Source: Gammaproteobacteria bacterium (GTDB taxonomy: Bacteria > Pseudomonadota > Gammaproteobacteria > Pseudomonadales > Azotimanducaceae). From it: a stretch of DNA of 47,439 nucleotides. The notes beneath the pieces were generated by a model. The model was given only the letters and a program-made list of their open reading frames with translations. It searched no databases and was not told where the DNA came from. Every line of letters starts with the position of its first letter. The stretch's first letter is position 1. Both the position numbers and the translations under genes were made by a program. Of the stretch, positions 25,878 through 34,450 are shown piece after piece. Where the stretch lies: the NCBI GenBank assembly GCA_021773555.1, contig JAJFKA010000171.1, positions 1-47,439 of the forward strand, read 5' to 3'.

Positions 25878-26129
25878 AGGCACGGAATTGCTAACTGTCG
25901 AAAAGGAAATGCACTCAAATCTAATCTTTCCGTTGCGCGACGCGAAAAAGCATGTCCATATGTGGTGACACATATCCACGTATCTATCTGAAACTCATGT
26001 TTATCAAGATGTCCGCTTTTGGCCGGAAAGCGTGTCGCCCATGTGTTTAACTCATAACCACTAGTCACTTTCCGACTCAAACGAGACATCAAAAAGAGAT
26101 TAGCTCGCGTATTGCCTGCCAGTCACTTG
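25878..26129. other. Intergenic debris including repeat copy 2
   Basis: About 250 bases without a supported gene. The 14-mer AAGATGTCCGCTTT at 26006-26019 is the inverse of 22281-22294. A minus-strand frame across it (containing ATRFPAKSGHLDKHEF) looks like decayed coding sequence rather than a gene: it has no start signal and its end falls in the 38-bp palindrome. Confidence 0.4.
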
Positions 26130-27428
26130 CTACCAGTTCTCCACCTCACGCTCGATCTCATCGCCAAACTGGGCAATGGCTTCAGCTTTTCGGTTTGGCA
26201 GGGTGTAGTCCGGGAACAGTTTGGTGGTGCCTTCGAAATCCCGAAGGACCTGCCTTGCTACCGTGACTTTATGGACCTCTGTTGGCCCGTCAGCGATTCC
26301 CATGACGTATGAACCAATTAGCATGCCGGTCAGGGGTAGCTCGTTTGACACACCAAGTGAGCCATGAATCTGGATGCAGCGGGAAACAATGTCATGGTAC
26401 ACCTTTGGCATTAGCGCCTTGATTGCCGCGATATCCTTGCGCACCTTCAGGTAGTCGTTGTATTGATCGATCCTCCAGGCTGTCCGCAACACCAGTAATC
26501 GAAATTGCTCCATTTCCATCCACGAATCGGCGATTTTTTCCTGCACCATTTGTTTGTCAGCCAGTGTTTCGCCCTTGGTTGTGCGTGATAGGGCGCGTTC
26601 ACACATCATGTTAAAGGCCATCTTTATCTGTCCCATGGTACGCATGGCGTGGTGGATTCGACCGCCGCCAAGACGTGTCTGGGAGACGGCAAACGCCTGA
26701 CCTCGCGCACCGAGCATATTGGCCTTTGAAATTCTGCAGTTCTCGTAACGAACATAGGCATGACTGCCATCTCCGGGGGCTTCATCTCCGACGCCGACAT
26801 TGCGGATAATGGTAACGCCCGGATTATCAGTGGGGACGACAAACATCGTCATGCGCGAGTGCGGCGGGGATTCCGGGTCGGTCACGGTCATCACAATCAG
26901 GAAACTGGCATAACGCGCGCTACTGGAAAACCATTTCTCGCCATTGATGACAAAATCATCGCCGTCTTCGACAGCGCGACACTGGAATTGTGTTGGGTCC
27001 GAACCACCTTGCGGCTCAGTCATTGAATAGCTTGAGGAAATCTCTCCTTCCAACAAAGGTTGCAGGTAGCGTGCTTTTAGATCATCCGTACCATAGTGTG
27101 CGAGTATCTCCGCGTTCCCGGTATCTGGTGCCTGACACCCGAAGATGACCGGTGCGAATCTGGAGCGCCCGAGAATCTCGTTTAACAGCGCGAGTTTAAG
27201 CTGGCCAAAGCCCAAACCACCCAGTTCCGGGCCGAGATGGCAAGCCCAGAGTCCACGTTCCTTGACCTCTTTCTGCAAAGGGCGCACCTGGCGAATAAAA
27301 TCCGGATCGTCATACTCTTTAGTGGCACCAAGGACCATATCCAATGGCTCGACCTTTTTTTTGACGAAATCGTCTGCCCAGTCCAGTACGCCTTGATATT
27401 CCGTATCGGTTTCAAAATCCCAACTCAT
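26130..27428 (-). CDS. Acyl-CoA dehydrogenase
   Basis: A 432-residue flavoenzyme removing hydrogens across the alpha-beta bond of an acyl-CoA. Seen: SYSMTEPQGGSDPTQFQC and INGEKWFSSSARYASFLIVM (FAD and substrate contacts); YENCRISKANMLGARGQAF; QIHGSLGVSNELPLTGM; and IADGPTEVHKVTVARQVL, where the Glu is the position used as catalytic base in the ACAD10/11-like group. ATG 27428 gives the normal N-terminus (MSWDFETDTEYQGVLDWADDF) and has AGGATC upstream. It could act after the LvaA-like kinase, but the genes are 21 kb apart. Confidence 0.92.
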   Translation of the reverse strand: MSWDFETDTEYQGVLDWADDFVKKKVEPLDMVLGATKEYDDPDFIRQVRPLQKEVKERGLWACHLGPELGGLGFGQLKLALLNEILGRSRFAPVIFGCQAPDTGNAEILAHYGTDDLKARYLQPLLEGEISSSYSMTEPQGGSDPTQFQCRAVEDGDDFVINGEKWFSSSARYASFLIVMTVTDPESPPHSRMTMFVVPTDNPGVTIIRNVGVGDEAPGDGSHAYVRYENCRISKANMLGARGQAFAVSQTRLGGGRIHHAMRTMGQIKMAFNMMCERALSRTTKGETLADKQMVQEKIADSWMEMEQFRLLVLRTAWRIDQYNDYLKVRKDIAAIKALMPKVYHDIVSRCIQIHGSLGVSNELPLTGMLIGSYVMGIADGPTEVHKVTVARQVLRDFEGTTKLFPDYTLPNRKAEAIAQFGDEIEREVENW

Positions 27429-27517
27429 GCCTGATCCTCTGTTCGTGAATTCGCCTTGATTGTCATCCCATGGATGAGAATTGGCAAGCACCACCTCACA
27501 CTGAAGGGATCCATGGC

Positions 27518-27621
27518 CTGGCACGCATTATTCACGAATTTACCTCCATTTTTACCTAACCTATTGAAATATAATAACCTAACGATTGTACTGTGTCGCC
27601 TTCGTGAATAATGCGGGCTAG
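27518..27621. repeat. 104-bp inverted-repeat element (MITE-like)
   Basis: Arms of 21 bp (27518-27538 and 27601-27621) pair with 19 matches, including a perfect 15-bp core CGCATTATTCACGAA, and enclose 62 AT-rich bases. The right arm overlaps the stop codon of the AsmA-like gene. A shorter copy of the core, TTCGTGAATT, lies at 27435-27444. The size and arm structure suggest a small non-autonomous element remnant; no target duplication was found. Confidence 0.55.
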
Positions 27622-28343
27622 CGCTTGAACAAATCCCCAAACTTCTTACCAAGCTTCTCACCGACTTCTTTGATCCTGGTACCAAGATCGGTATTAGCCT
27701 GAATAAGTGGAATCAGTGATTTATTCAACGCGCTGAATATCTGTCCGGCAACTTCGCCCACAGTCGTGTCTTCGTTCTTGCCCAGGTCCGTCAGTTCAAG
27801 CACGGGTAGTTGCATGGTCAGGGATTCATCAGTAAATGTCAGGGCTGCAGTGATTGTGGCGTTATTAATCTGTAAACGATCGATGGTAACGAACTGCGAT
27901 GATTCATCCGGTTGCTCACTGCTTGAGTTGCTGCTGCCCATGGCGTCGTCGAATGAGTCCGCATGGTTCTGCAGTTCAGCCAGGTTGCTGGACGAGAGAT
28001 TGCCTTCATAGGCGATGGTTGAGTCATTGATAATAACTTCGTAAATGTGGATCCGGTCGGAGGCCAGCGACTTCGGATCGAGTTGCACACTCATCTCACC
28101 GATGACAATCGCATTGGGGCCCTTGTAGCCTCCGGGATTGGCGATCCTGAGACCGCTGATGGTACCGGTGCCGTTGAAAAATGAAATGTCGACGGAATCG
28201 ACGGCCACCGGCACACCCAGGATTTCCGGGCCCGCGCTTTCAATGGCATTTTTTATCGTCGGGTTGATGTTGAGCACCAGCAGAAATACACCCACCAGGA
28301 TTAACGCGGTGATGACAGCGATGCCAATCAATAGATTTTTCAT
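27618..28343 (-). CDS. Membrane-anchored AsmA-like protein
   Basis: A 241-residue protein with one N-terminal membrane segment (NLLIGIAVITALILVGVFLLVL) and a periplasmic remainder. The segment ILGVPVAVDSVDISFFNGTGTISGLRIANPGGY is the repeating beta-strand unit of AsmA/TamB-type lipid-transfer proteins, here short and isolated. A Ser/Glu-rich linker (residues ~135-150) splits the beta region, and the C-terminus is an amphipathic helix ending KKFGDLFKR. ATG 28343 follows GAGTGG. Envelope maintenance is inferred. It is divergent from madL across 97 bases. Confidence 0.75.
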   Translation of the reverse strand: MKNLLIGIAVITALILVGVFLLVLNINPTIKNAIESAGPEILGVPVAVDSVDISFFNGTGTISGLRIANPGGYKGPNAIVIGEMSVQLDPKSLASDRIHIYEVIINDSTIAYEGNLSSSNLAELQNHADSFDDAMGSSNSSSEQPDESSQFVTIDRLQINNATITAALTFTDESLTMQLPVLELTDLGKNEDTTVGEVAGQIFSALNKSLIPLIQANTDLGTRIKEVGEKLGKKFGDLFKR

Positions 28344-28440
28344 GTGTACCACTCATTTTGTAAAGCAGTTATTGTAACCCACGGTCAGGTTTGAGGTGGT
28401 ATCGGGTGAAGGCAGTTGTTAATCCAGGGCGGTTAGAAAT

Positions 28441-28821
28441 TTGATTATTTATGGTGTTGCGCTGTTGGCATTTTGCCTGCTGACCGGCGTATTCATGGGT
28501 GAGTTGCTTGGCCTGGCACTGGGCGTCAACGCCAATGTGGGTGGTGTGGGCATCGCCATGTTGTTGCTAGTCTTCCTGGCTCATGTTCCTGCTATCAAGG
28601 AAAAACTCAACGAGGGTGCAGATGCCGGAGTGCTCTTTTGGAATGCGATGTATATCCCGATCGTCATCGCCATGGCCGCCCGCCAGAATGTGGTGGCGGC
28701 GCTGGAGGGTGGCTGGTTGGCTGTCTCTGCCGGAGGGCTGGCAGTCATTTTGAGTTTCGCCCTGGTGCCGGTACTGAGTGGTCGGCCTGCAGATCGAACA
28801 GAAGCTACGACCGATGATTGA
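28441..28821 (+). CDS. madL: Malonate transporter subunit MadL
   Basis: A 126-residue membrane protein with four hydrophobic segments. IIYGVALLAFCLLTGVFMGELLGLALGVNANVGGVG is the MadL signature. Start is TTG 28441; no ATG fits. MadL and MadM together form the sodium-dependent malonate importer first described in Malonomonas. The stop overlaps the madM start by 8 bases. Confidence 0.9.
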   Translation: MIIYGVALLAFCLLTGVFMGELLGLALGVNANVGGVGIAMLLLVFLAHVPAIKEKLNEGADAGVLFWNAMYIPIVIAMAARQNVVAALEGGWLAVSAGGLAVILSFALVPVLSGRPADRTEATTDD

Positions 28822-29578
28822 TCTGCTGAATGATGTGTTGGCGAGTAACGGTCTGGTGACGGCATTTGCCGTTGTCGGCGCCCTTGCCTGGTTTTCCTAT
28901 CTGCTTTCAGACAAATTATCAGCAGGCAGGCTACACGGCTCGGCAATCGCCATTACACTTGGTCTGATACTCGCCTATGCCGGCGGTGTCTATACCGGCG
29001 GTGATCGGGGAATTGCAGACATCGAGTGGCTGGCTGGCATCGGTCTGATGGGCGGTGGCATGCTCCGGGATTTCGCGATCGTGGCGACTGCCTTCGGCGT
29101 CAATCTTAATGAGCTAAAGCGCGCAGGTGTAAGAGGGGCGGTTGCGGTTGTCGCCGGGGTCGTGGTTTCCTTTGTGGCCGGGGCGGTCCTCGCGGTGCTC
29201 TTCGGCTATGACGACGCGGTTAGCATCACCACAATCGGGGCGGGTGCGGCGACCTATATTGTTGGTCCCGTCACCGGCAGTGCGCTCGGTGCGGATTCCG
29301 ATGTGATTGCCTTGAGTATTGCGGCAGGGTTGGTCAAATCGATTCTGGTCATGACCATGACACCCCTGGTGGCCGGAAAGATTGGTCTTGATAATCCGCA
29401 GTCAGCGCTGGTGTTCGGTGGACTGATGGGAACTACCAGTGGCGTTGCCGCGGGGCTCGCGGCGACCGACCCCAAACTGGTACCCTATGGTGCAATGACG
29501 GCGACCTTCTACACCGGAGTCGGCTGCCTGCTGGCACCTTCCGTTCTGTTTTTCATCGTGAGGGCGATTGTGGCGTAA
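28814..29578 (+). CDS. madM: Malonate transporter subunit MadM
   Basis: A 254-residue integral membrane protein with about eight hydrophobic segments. The family segments RGIADIEWLAGIGLMGGGMLRDFAIVATAFGVN and GGLMGTTSGVAAGLAATDPKLVPYGAMTATFYTGVGC are visible. ATG 28814 overlaps the madL stop. A 137-base gap leads to the malonyl-CoA synthetase gene on the same strand, so imported malonate is probably activated to malonyl-CoA. No malonate decarboxylase gene is present in the window. Confidence 0.92.
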   Translation: MIDLLNDVLASNGLVTAFAVVGALAWFSYLLSDKLSAGRLHGSAIAITLGLILAYAGGVYTGGDRGIADIEWLAGIGLMGGGMLRDFAIVATAFGVNLNELKRAGVRGAVAVVAGVVVSFVAGAVLAVLFGYDDAVSITTIGAGAATYIVGPVTGSALGADSDVIALSIAAGLVKSILVMTMTPLVAGKIGLDNPQSALVFGGLMGTTSGVAAGLAATDPKLVPYGAMTATFYTGVGCLLAPSVLFFIVRAIVA

Positions 29579-29715
29579 ATCGCGTGTGAGTGGAGCGATG
29601 ATTTAACCATCGTTATAGCTTGGACAGGGAAGAAACGTTTTACTCAATCAGACATGTTTAAGCGATGTCGTCAGTATCCAGTCGGTAACAGTTGGATGAA
29701 ATCACAGGAATTTTG

Positions 29716-31248
29716 ATGGATTACAATTTATACAACGAGTACCGGCGTGGCTTTGCTCATAAGTGTTCAGAGAGGCTAAGCGATTCGGTATTGCTGGTCA
29801 CGGAATCGGACGAAATTTTCTATTACCTGGATGCAGAGGATGCTTCCGCAAGGCTGGCGAACCGCCTGGTTAAACTCGGCCTCCAGCCTGGAGACCGGGT
29901 TACCGTCCAGGTCGAAAAATCTCCCCAGGCTCTCTGGCTTTATCTTGCCTGTCTGCGGGCCGGGCTGGTTTTTCATCCCTTAAATACTGCCTACCTCCGG
30001 GGTGAGTTGGCGTACTTTCTCGAAAATGCCGCACCAGCGCTGGTGGTTTGCGACGGCCACAATGAGGAGTTGATGGCTGAACTGGTTGCGGAATGTTCGA
30101 TTCCGCATTTGCTGGTGCTGAACGCCGATGGGTCGGGTTCGCTGACAGAGGACATTACGACTGAATCCACCGAATTTGAAACGGTATCGCGGCGGGCAGA
30201 TGACATGGCTGCGCTGCTTTATTCATCCGGCACCACCGGGAGACCGAAAGGTATTGTGTTAACCCATGCCAATCTTGGCAGCAATTCTTCTACACTGATC
30301 GACAGCTGGGGATTTAGCGAGACGGACCGACTGTTACACGCGCTGCCGATTTTTCATGTTCATGGTCTTTTTGTTGCACTCGGTTGTGTGCTGATGTCCG
30401 GTGCCAGCATGCGCTGGTTACAAGCGTTCAAGGTGGATGCTGCCATTAAATATCTGCCCGAGGTCACGGTGATGATGGGCGTGCCAACGTTCTATACACG
30501 GCTGTTGCAAAGTGAATTGCTGACCCCGTTGCTGACAAAAAATATGCGCTTGTTTATTTCAGGCTCAGCGCCATTGCTCGCGGAGACGTTTCGTGAATTT
30601 AACGAGCGCACCGGCCATTTTATACTTGAACGATATGGCATGAGTGAAACCAGTATGAACACTTCGAACCCGCTTCTCGGAGAACGAAAGGCGGGTACGG
30701 TTGGCCCGCCTTTACCTGGCGTTGAAGTGAGAATCGTGAACGAGATTAACCAGGTGCTGCCCGAAGGTGAGATAGGCAACCTCCAGGTACGCGGACCGAA
30801 TGTCTTTTCCGGTTATTGGAAACTCCCTGACAAAACCGCCGAAGAGTTTACCACCGACGGCTTTTTCAACACCGGCGATAAGGGCTGCATTGATGCCGAT
30901 GGCTATGTTGCGATCGTTGGTCGCGCCAAGGACATGGTGATCACCGGCGGTTTAAACGTTTATCCCAGGGAAGTCGAATTGTTGATTGATGATTTACCTG
31001 GCGTGCGTGAATCTGCTGTCATCGGTGTGCCGCACGCGGATTTTGGCGAAGCCGTGGTGGCCGTGGTTGTACAGGAACCTGGTGCCGGTCTCACCGAGCA
31101 TGCGGTGATTAGTGCGATGACGTCGAACCTGGCTAAATTCAAAGTGCCAAAGAAAGTCGTGTTCGTGGATGAGCTGCCGAGAAACACCATGGCAAAGGTG
31201 CAGAAAAACCTGCTGCGTGAAGCCTACGAGGCGATTTTGCAGGAGTGA
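29716..31248 (+). CDS. matB: Malonyl-CoA synthetase (MatB-type acyl-CoA synthetase)
   Basis: A 510-residue ANL-superfamily ligase forming malonyl-CoA from malonate, ATP and CoA. The AMP-binding loop is LLYSSGTTGRPKG, followed by LPIFHVHGLFVALGC, ERYGMSETSMNTSNPL, DGFFNTGDKG, GRAKDMVITGGLNVYPREVE and the catalytic Lys in NTMAKVQKN. The segment HPLNTAYLRGELAYFLENAAP is characteristic of malonyl-CoA synthetases. ATG 29716 follows AGGAA by 8 bases; a TTG eight codons upstream is less likely. Position after madLM supports malonate as substrate. Confidence 0.9.
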   Translation: MDYNLYNEYRRGFAHKCSERLSDSVLLVTESDEIFYYLDAEDASARLANRLVKLGLQPGDRVTVQVEKSPQALWLYLACLRAGLVFHPLNTAYLRGELAYFLENAAPALVVCDGHNEELMAELVAECSIPHLLVLNADGSGSLTEDITTESTEFETVSRRADDMAALLYSSGTTGRPKGIVLTHANLGSNSSTLIDSWGFSETDRLLHALPIFHVHGLFVALGCVLMSGASMRWLQAFKVDAAIKYLPEVTVMMGVPTFYTRLLQSELLTPLLTKNMRLFISGSAPLLAETFREFNERTGHFILERYGMSETSMNTSNPLLGERKAGTVGPPLPGVEVRIVNEINQVLPEGEIGNLQVRGPNVFSGYWKLPDKTAEEFTTDGFFNTGDKGCIDADGYVAIVGRAKDMVITGGLNVYPREVELLIDDLPGVRESAVIGVPHADFGEAVVAVVVQEPGAGLTEHAVISAMTSNLAKFKVPKKVVFVDELPRNTMAKVQKNLLREAYEAILQE

Positions 31249-31249
31249 A

Positions 31250-32302
31250 CTATTTCCCGCTGAATTTCTCGGCGAGGCTGACAGTTCTCTCGATCAGTTG
31301 AGCGACCGGCAATTCTGAGTATCCGGCCAGGCCAAGACCGACTCGGCCCTGCCATTTCTCTGTCCAGAATTCGGGTATCCGATCGCCTTGCAGCCCCCAC
31401 AGTGCGCCAACAGTCGCGCCGTTGCAATCGGTATCCAGACCGGCTGAAACGGCCTCGCCAATGGCGGCACTGAAGTCATCCAGATGTGAATAAAGCGCCC
31501 AGGTAACAATGGCAAGGTTGTTGACTGTATGGACAGGTGACATTCCCTCGTAGCGATGGCGGATCTGTGCGCCGCCATCGATATCACCGGCCAGTGCCAG
31601 GCCAAACTTAACGGCGATGGCGGCCTCACTATCCTCCGGAATCATTGCCAGCGCTGCCTGCAAGGCAGGTACGGGATCCTGGTTGGCAAGCGCGGCGCCT
31701 AGTGCAGCAATAAAAACGGCGCCGTAAATCCCGTCTCGCCGGTGCGAAAGCATTGCGTCCCTGCGGGCCAGTTCTGCTGCCAGGGTCTCATTACCCGGCA
31801 GTACCCAACCGTAGACATCGGCTCGTATCTGCGCCCCGATCCAGTCGTTGTATGGGTTGTCAGAGCATTCCGCCAGATCAAATCCAATCTCGCCTCGCTC
31901 GGCGAACCATTCATTGCCCCGGTTGGCGAGTATCTTGTAGGCAGCTCTCTCAGCGGTAAAAGTGCTGGCCATGGGTAACAGACGTAGCCAGAAGCGGGCG
32001 ACATCTTCGGTTGTCAGTTCCAGTCCGTGTTGTTCCAGCATCAACAGGCTCAGAAAGCTGTAGTTGATATCATCGTCGGGTTCGGAGCGTTCAAGTCCTG
32101 CGCGACACCAGGCTTCGACAACATGTTTGTTTTCGTGATAACCAATGTAGTTGCGCAGTGGCAGGGCACCGTCCAGTTCCAGATATTCGCGGAGTGCATC
32201 AAAACCCTGGCGCATGGATAACAGTTCAACCGGCTTACCCAACTGGCAGCCGGTAATTCGGCCTTGCCATGCATTGGTGATCCTTTGTTCGATCGCTTTC
32301 AT
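31250..32302 (-). CDS. ADP-ribosylglycohydrolase family protein
   Basis: A 350-residue all-helical DraG/ARH-type hydrolase. Metal-binding acidic residues appear as SEPDDDINYSFL and GLDTDCNGATVGALWG. The N-terminal helix ITNAWQGRITGCQLGKPVE is typical. Members remove ADP-ribose from proteins or nucleotides, or act on related ribosyl substrates. There is no adjacent ADP-ribosyltransferase, so a metabolic role is as likely as a regulatory one. It is convergent with the malonyl-CoA synthetase, with one base between the stops. Confidence 0.88.
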   Translation of the reverse strand: MKAIEQRITNAWQGRITGCQLGKPVELLSMRQGFDALREYLELDGALPLRNYIGYHENKHVVEAWCRAGLERSEPDDDINYSFLSLLMLEQHGLELTTEDVARFWLRLLPMASTFTAERAAYKILANRGNEWFAERGEIGFDLAECSDNPYNDWIGAQIRADVYGWVLPGNETLAAELARRDAMLSHRRDGIYGAVFIAALGAALANQDPVPALQAALAMIPEDSEAAIAVKFGLALAGDIDGGAQIRHRYEGMSPVHTVNNLAIVTWALYSHLDDFSAAIGEAVSAGLDTDCNGATVGALWGLQGDRIPEFWTEKWQGRVGLGLAGYSELPVAQLIERTVSLAEKFSGK

Positions 32303-32371
32303 GTCATTCCCGGACTCGATGGATTGCCAGAATCATAGCGCGGGTAAATCGTTACTGCTATCCAATCCGGG

Positions 32372-32396
32372 GGGAGGAGGCGGCAAGCCTCCTCCC
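32372..32396 (-). terminator. Stable hairpin between Spy-like and ADP-ribosylglycohydrolase genes
   Basis: GGGAGGAGGC-5 nt-GCCTCCTCCC: a perfect 10-bp G/C-rich stem just after the Spy-like gene stop. No T-tract follows on the minus strand, so it may slow or protect transcript ends rather than act as a full intrinsic terminator. Confidence 0.45.
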
Positions 32397-32414
32397 TGGT
32401 CGAGCCGTCCGGAT

Positions 32415-32921
32415 TCAGAAACTCAACGATCCCGTGAGCAGCAGGTTGACGAACTCTCCCCGCTGATCCTCATCAAGAAAGTCGCTGATGGCAACCACGG
32501 CTTTCGCGGTTTCCTCCTGCAAATGTTCTGCGCTGCGAACTCTTCCTGCCAGAGCGGCTCTGGTATCAGCCAGGGATGGTGTACCCTCTGCCAGGAGGTT
32601 AGCCATAGCAGTAACGGTACGTTTTTCATCCAGCTCTGATTGATCGCGTTCGGTTTTCAGCGAGTTGAGGACGCTGGCCATCTTACGCGTTTGTGACTCA
32701 TCAAGCTCAAGCCGGTGGACCAGGTAACGCAGGGGTCTCCTGACGCCAAACCCTGCGCCGCCGCGCCCATGCCATCTGGACTCGAAGGCGTCGTAAAAGG
32801 TCTTGCCAGGATTGGTCCGCTGATGACTGGAACTGTCATCCTGCGTTTCACGGTTGCGGTGGTTGCTTTGATAGGCGGCATAGGCGAAGTGCCACGGCCA
32901 ATGGTTTTTGGTATGTCTCAT
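32415..32921 (-). CDS. Spy/CpxP-like helical protein
   Basis: A 168-residue protein. After a His/Asn/Arg-rich 45-residue N-terminus without a signal peptide comes RRPLRYLVHRLELDESQTRKMASVLNSLKTERDQSE, then a second helical pair ending DFLDEDQRGEFVNLLLTG. The LxLDExQ...L...L..ER pattern is that of the Spy/CpxP/heavy-metal-sensor fold. The C-terminal DEDQR repeats it. AGGAG lies 5 bases before the ATG. The absence of a signal peptide suggests a cytoplasmic version. Function is not established. Confidence 0.65.
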   Translation of the reverse strand: MRHTKNHWPWHFAYAAYQSNHRNRETQDDSSSHQRTNPGKTFYDAFESRWHGRGGAGFGVRRPLRYLVHRLELDESQTRKMASVLNSLKTERDQSELDEKRTVTAMANLLAEGTPSLADTRAALAGRVRSAEHLQEETAKAVVAISDFLDEDQRGEFVNLLLTGSLSF

Positions 32922-33061
32922 AAGACTCCTCCAAAAGGTTGGGGATTAATCACCGGGCTAATCGCATCCGGTGGGATCTACTGCTTCGGCATTGCCAGAA
33001 GCCTGATTACTTTAGTCCTAAAAAAAGCGACCTGCAACTCAGGCATTGAGCCGAGCGGAGC

Positions 33062-34057
33062 TCAGTGATCTGATTCTGCCTGCCACGCCTGGAGTAATTG
33101 CTGTTCCGTTTCCCTTGAGATTCCTGCGGGCCAATCTCGCACGGGTTCAGATCGATACCAGTCAAGGGTATCTGCAATCGTTTCCTCAATCGGCCTCAAA
33201 GTGAGCCCTGTGCTGAGTGCCTTGTCCACGCAGACGCGGCTCATATTGATGGCTGTCTCCGGTAGCCAAAGTGGCAGCCCCATCCAGTAAGCAACCTCGT
33301 GCTGCACCAGAAAGTCAGGATCAACCCAGACGGCTCTGGCGTCACTGCCGAGCACCTGGTTCGCGGCGCTGATCAGGTCAGCAAGCGTGTAACGTCCGGG
33401 AGGACCTGTGACGTTATAGATACCGGAGCCACCTTTTTGCAACTGATCAAGGATCCAGATTGCCTGGTCCCTGGCATCGATAAACTGGATCGGCAGATCC
33501 GGAGGAGCGGGCGCGAGCATATCGCCGCCTTCAGCAACCCTGGCTGGCCAGTAAGTAAATCGATTGGTTGGGTCCCAGGGTCCGACGATCAAACCGGAGC
33601 GAACATTAATCACTCTGCCGGGCATGATTTGCTCAGCTGCCGCTTCACAAAGAACTTTGAATGCCCCGTAATACTTCTGCTCGTAGACCGATTGATCGAC
33701 GCCATCGGGAAGTTTGTCCAGCGTCCCGCTTTCATCCAGGTTTTCATGGAATTGCGGGTAAACGGAAATCGACGAAATAAAGGCATAGCGTTCGATATGA
33801 TCGGCCAATCGGCGTGCCGCAGCCTCGACAAGGTGAGGCAGATAACCGCTCGGGTCAATGCAGGCGTCAAAGTATCGGACACCCAGTCGGTCGAGGTCGG
33901 TGGAACGATCACCCAGGATAGTTTCTACCCGGTCTCCGAAAATTTCAGCGTTGGATTTTCCGCGATTGAACAGGGTGACCTCGTGCCCGGCGGCCAGCGC
34001 TTCGTTAACAATGTGTCGACCGAGGAATACAGTTCCGCCAAGAATGAGAAGTTTCAT
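33062..34057 (-). CDS. NAD-dependent epimerase/dehydratase family protein
   Basis: A 331-residue extended SDR-like protein. MKLLILGGTVFLGRHIVNEALAAGHEVTLFNRG is the Rossmann start (GGTxFLG). YAFISSISVY, YGAFKVLCE (the YxxxK-like pair is altered, Y-G-A-F-K) and NVRSGLIVGPWDPTNRFTYWPAR follow. ATG 34057 has AAGGAGACGC upstream; the frame extends 90 residues further only because it runs through GC-rich mobile-element DNA. Relatives act on nucleotide sugars or as atypical reductases/RNA-binding proteins of the CSP41 type. Substrate unknown. Confidence 0.88.
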   Translation of the reverse strand: MKLLILGGTVFLGRHIVNEALAAGHEVTLFNRGKSNAEIFGDRVETILGDRSTDLDRLGVRYFDACIDPSGYLPHLVEAAARRLADHIERYAFISSISVYPQFHENLDESGTLDKLPDGVDQSVYEQKYYGAFKVLCEAAAEQIMPGRVINVRSGLIVGPWDPTNRFTYWPARVAEGGDMLAPAPPDLPIQFIDARDQAIWILDQLQKGGSGIYNVTGPPGRYTLADLISAANQVLGSDARAVWVDPDFLVQHEVAYWMGLPLWLPETAINMSRVCVDKALSTGLTLRPIEETIADTLDWYRSEPVRDWPAGISRETEQQLLQAWQAESDH

Positions 34058-34099
34058 ATCGGTTGCGTCTCCTTGGAAGTGGAAAAATGGGGTCTGACG

Positions 34100-34390
34100 T
34101 GAATGGCACTTACTTAACATTGAACCGGGTTGTTTTGCAGAAGGTGCAGTGGTCCCTTTCCTCCGCGGCTTGCGGCTCTCCGAGCTTCCCTCACTTGGTC
34201 GAAAGCCCCTGCGGGTCCGATGGCGGCCCCCTTTCTCCACGCGCTCGGCGCCTTCCGAACGCGGCCCGACCTGCGCGCCCCGACCTGCGCGCCCCGACCT
34301 GAACGCTGCGGAAAGGAACCACTGCACCTTCTGCTAAAGTCTTCGAGACGGCACTTCGAACGACGGAATTTGCTTATGTAAGCGCCATTC
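34100..34390. mobile_element. 291-bp IS4-like non-autonomous element (MITE) with 10-bp target duplication
   Basis: Terminal inverted repeats GAATGGCACTTACTTAA (from 34101) and, on the other strand, GAATGGCGCTTACATAA (to 34390) match at 15 of 17 positions. Exact 10-bp direct repeats GGGTCTGACG flank the element at 34090-34099 and 34391-34400, as expected for a target-site duplication. A second inverted pair lies inside (34137-34168 with 34306-34334), along with 2.5 copies of a 14-bp GC-rich direct repeat, CGACCTGCGCGCCC (34267-34301). No transposase frame is present. A duplication of about 10 bp is usual for IS4-family transposition. Confidence 0.7.
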
Positions 34391-34450
34391 GGGTCTGACG
34401 GAAGTGGCCGATCGCCAGATCTGGCTGAGATTGTAGGCCAGCCCAGAGCG

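Noticed and set aside
25814-26092. 92-residue minus-strand frame
   Set aside because: It crosses the 38-bp palindrome and a dispersed repeat and lacks a start signal; treated as decayed sequence.
33299-34102. 267-residue plus-strand frame opposite the epimerase
   Set aside because: Antisense shadow of a gene with a clear Rossmann motif.
34058-34327. N-terminal 90-residue extension of the epimerase frame
   Set aside because: It is Arg/Gly/Pro-rich, translates the GC-rich interior of the inserted element, and a strong AAGGAGA ribosome-binding site marks ATG 34057 as the start.
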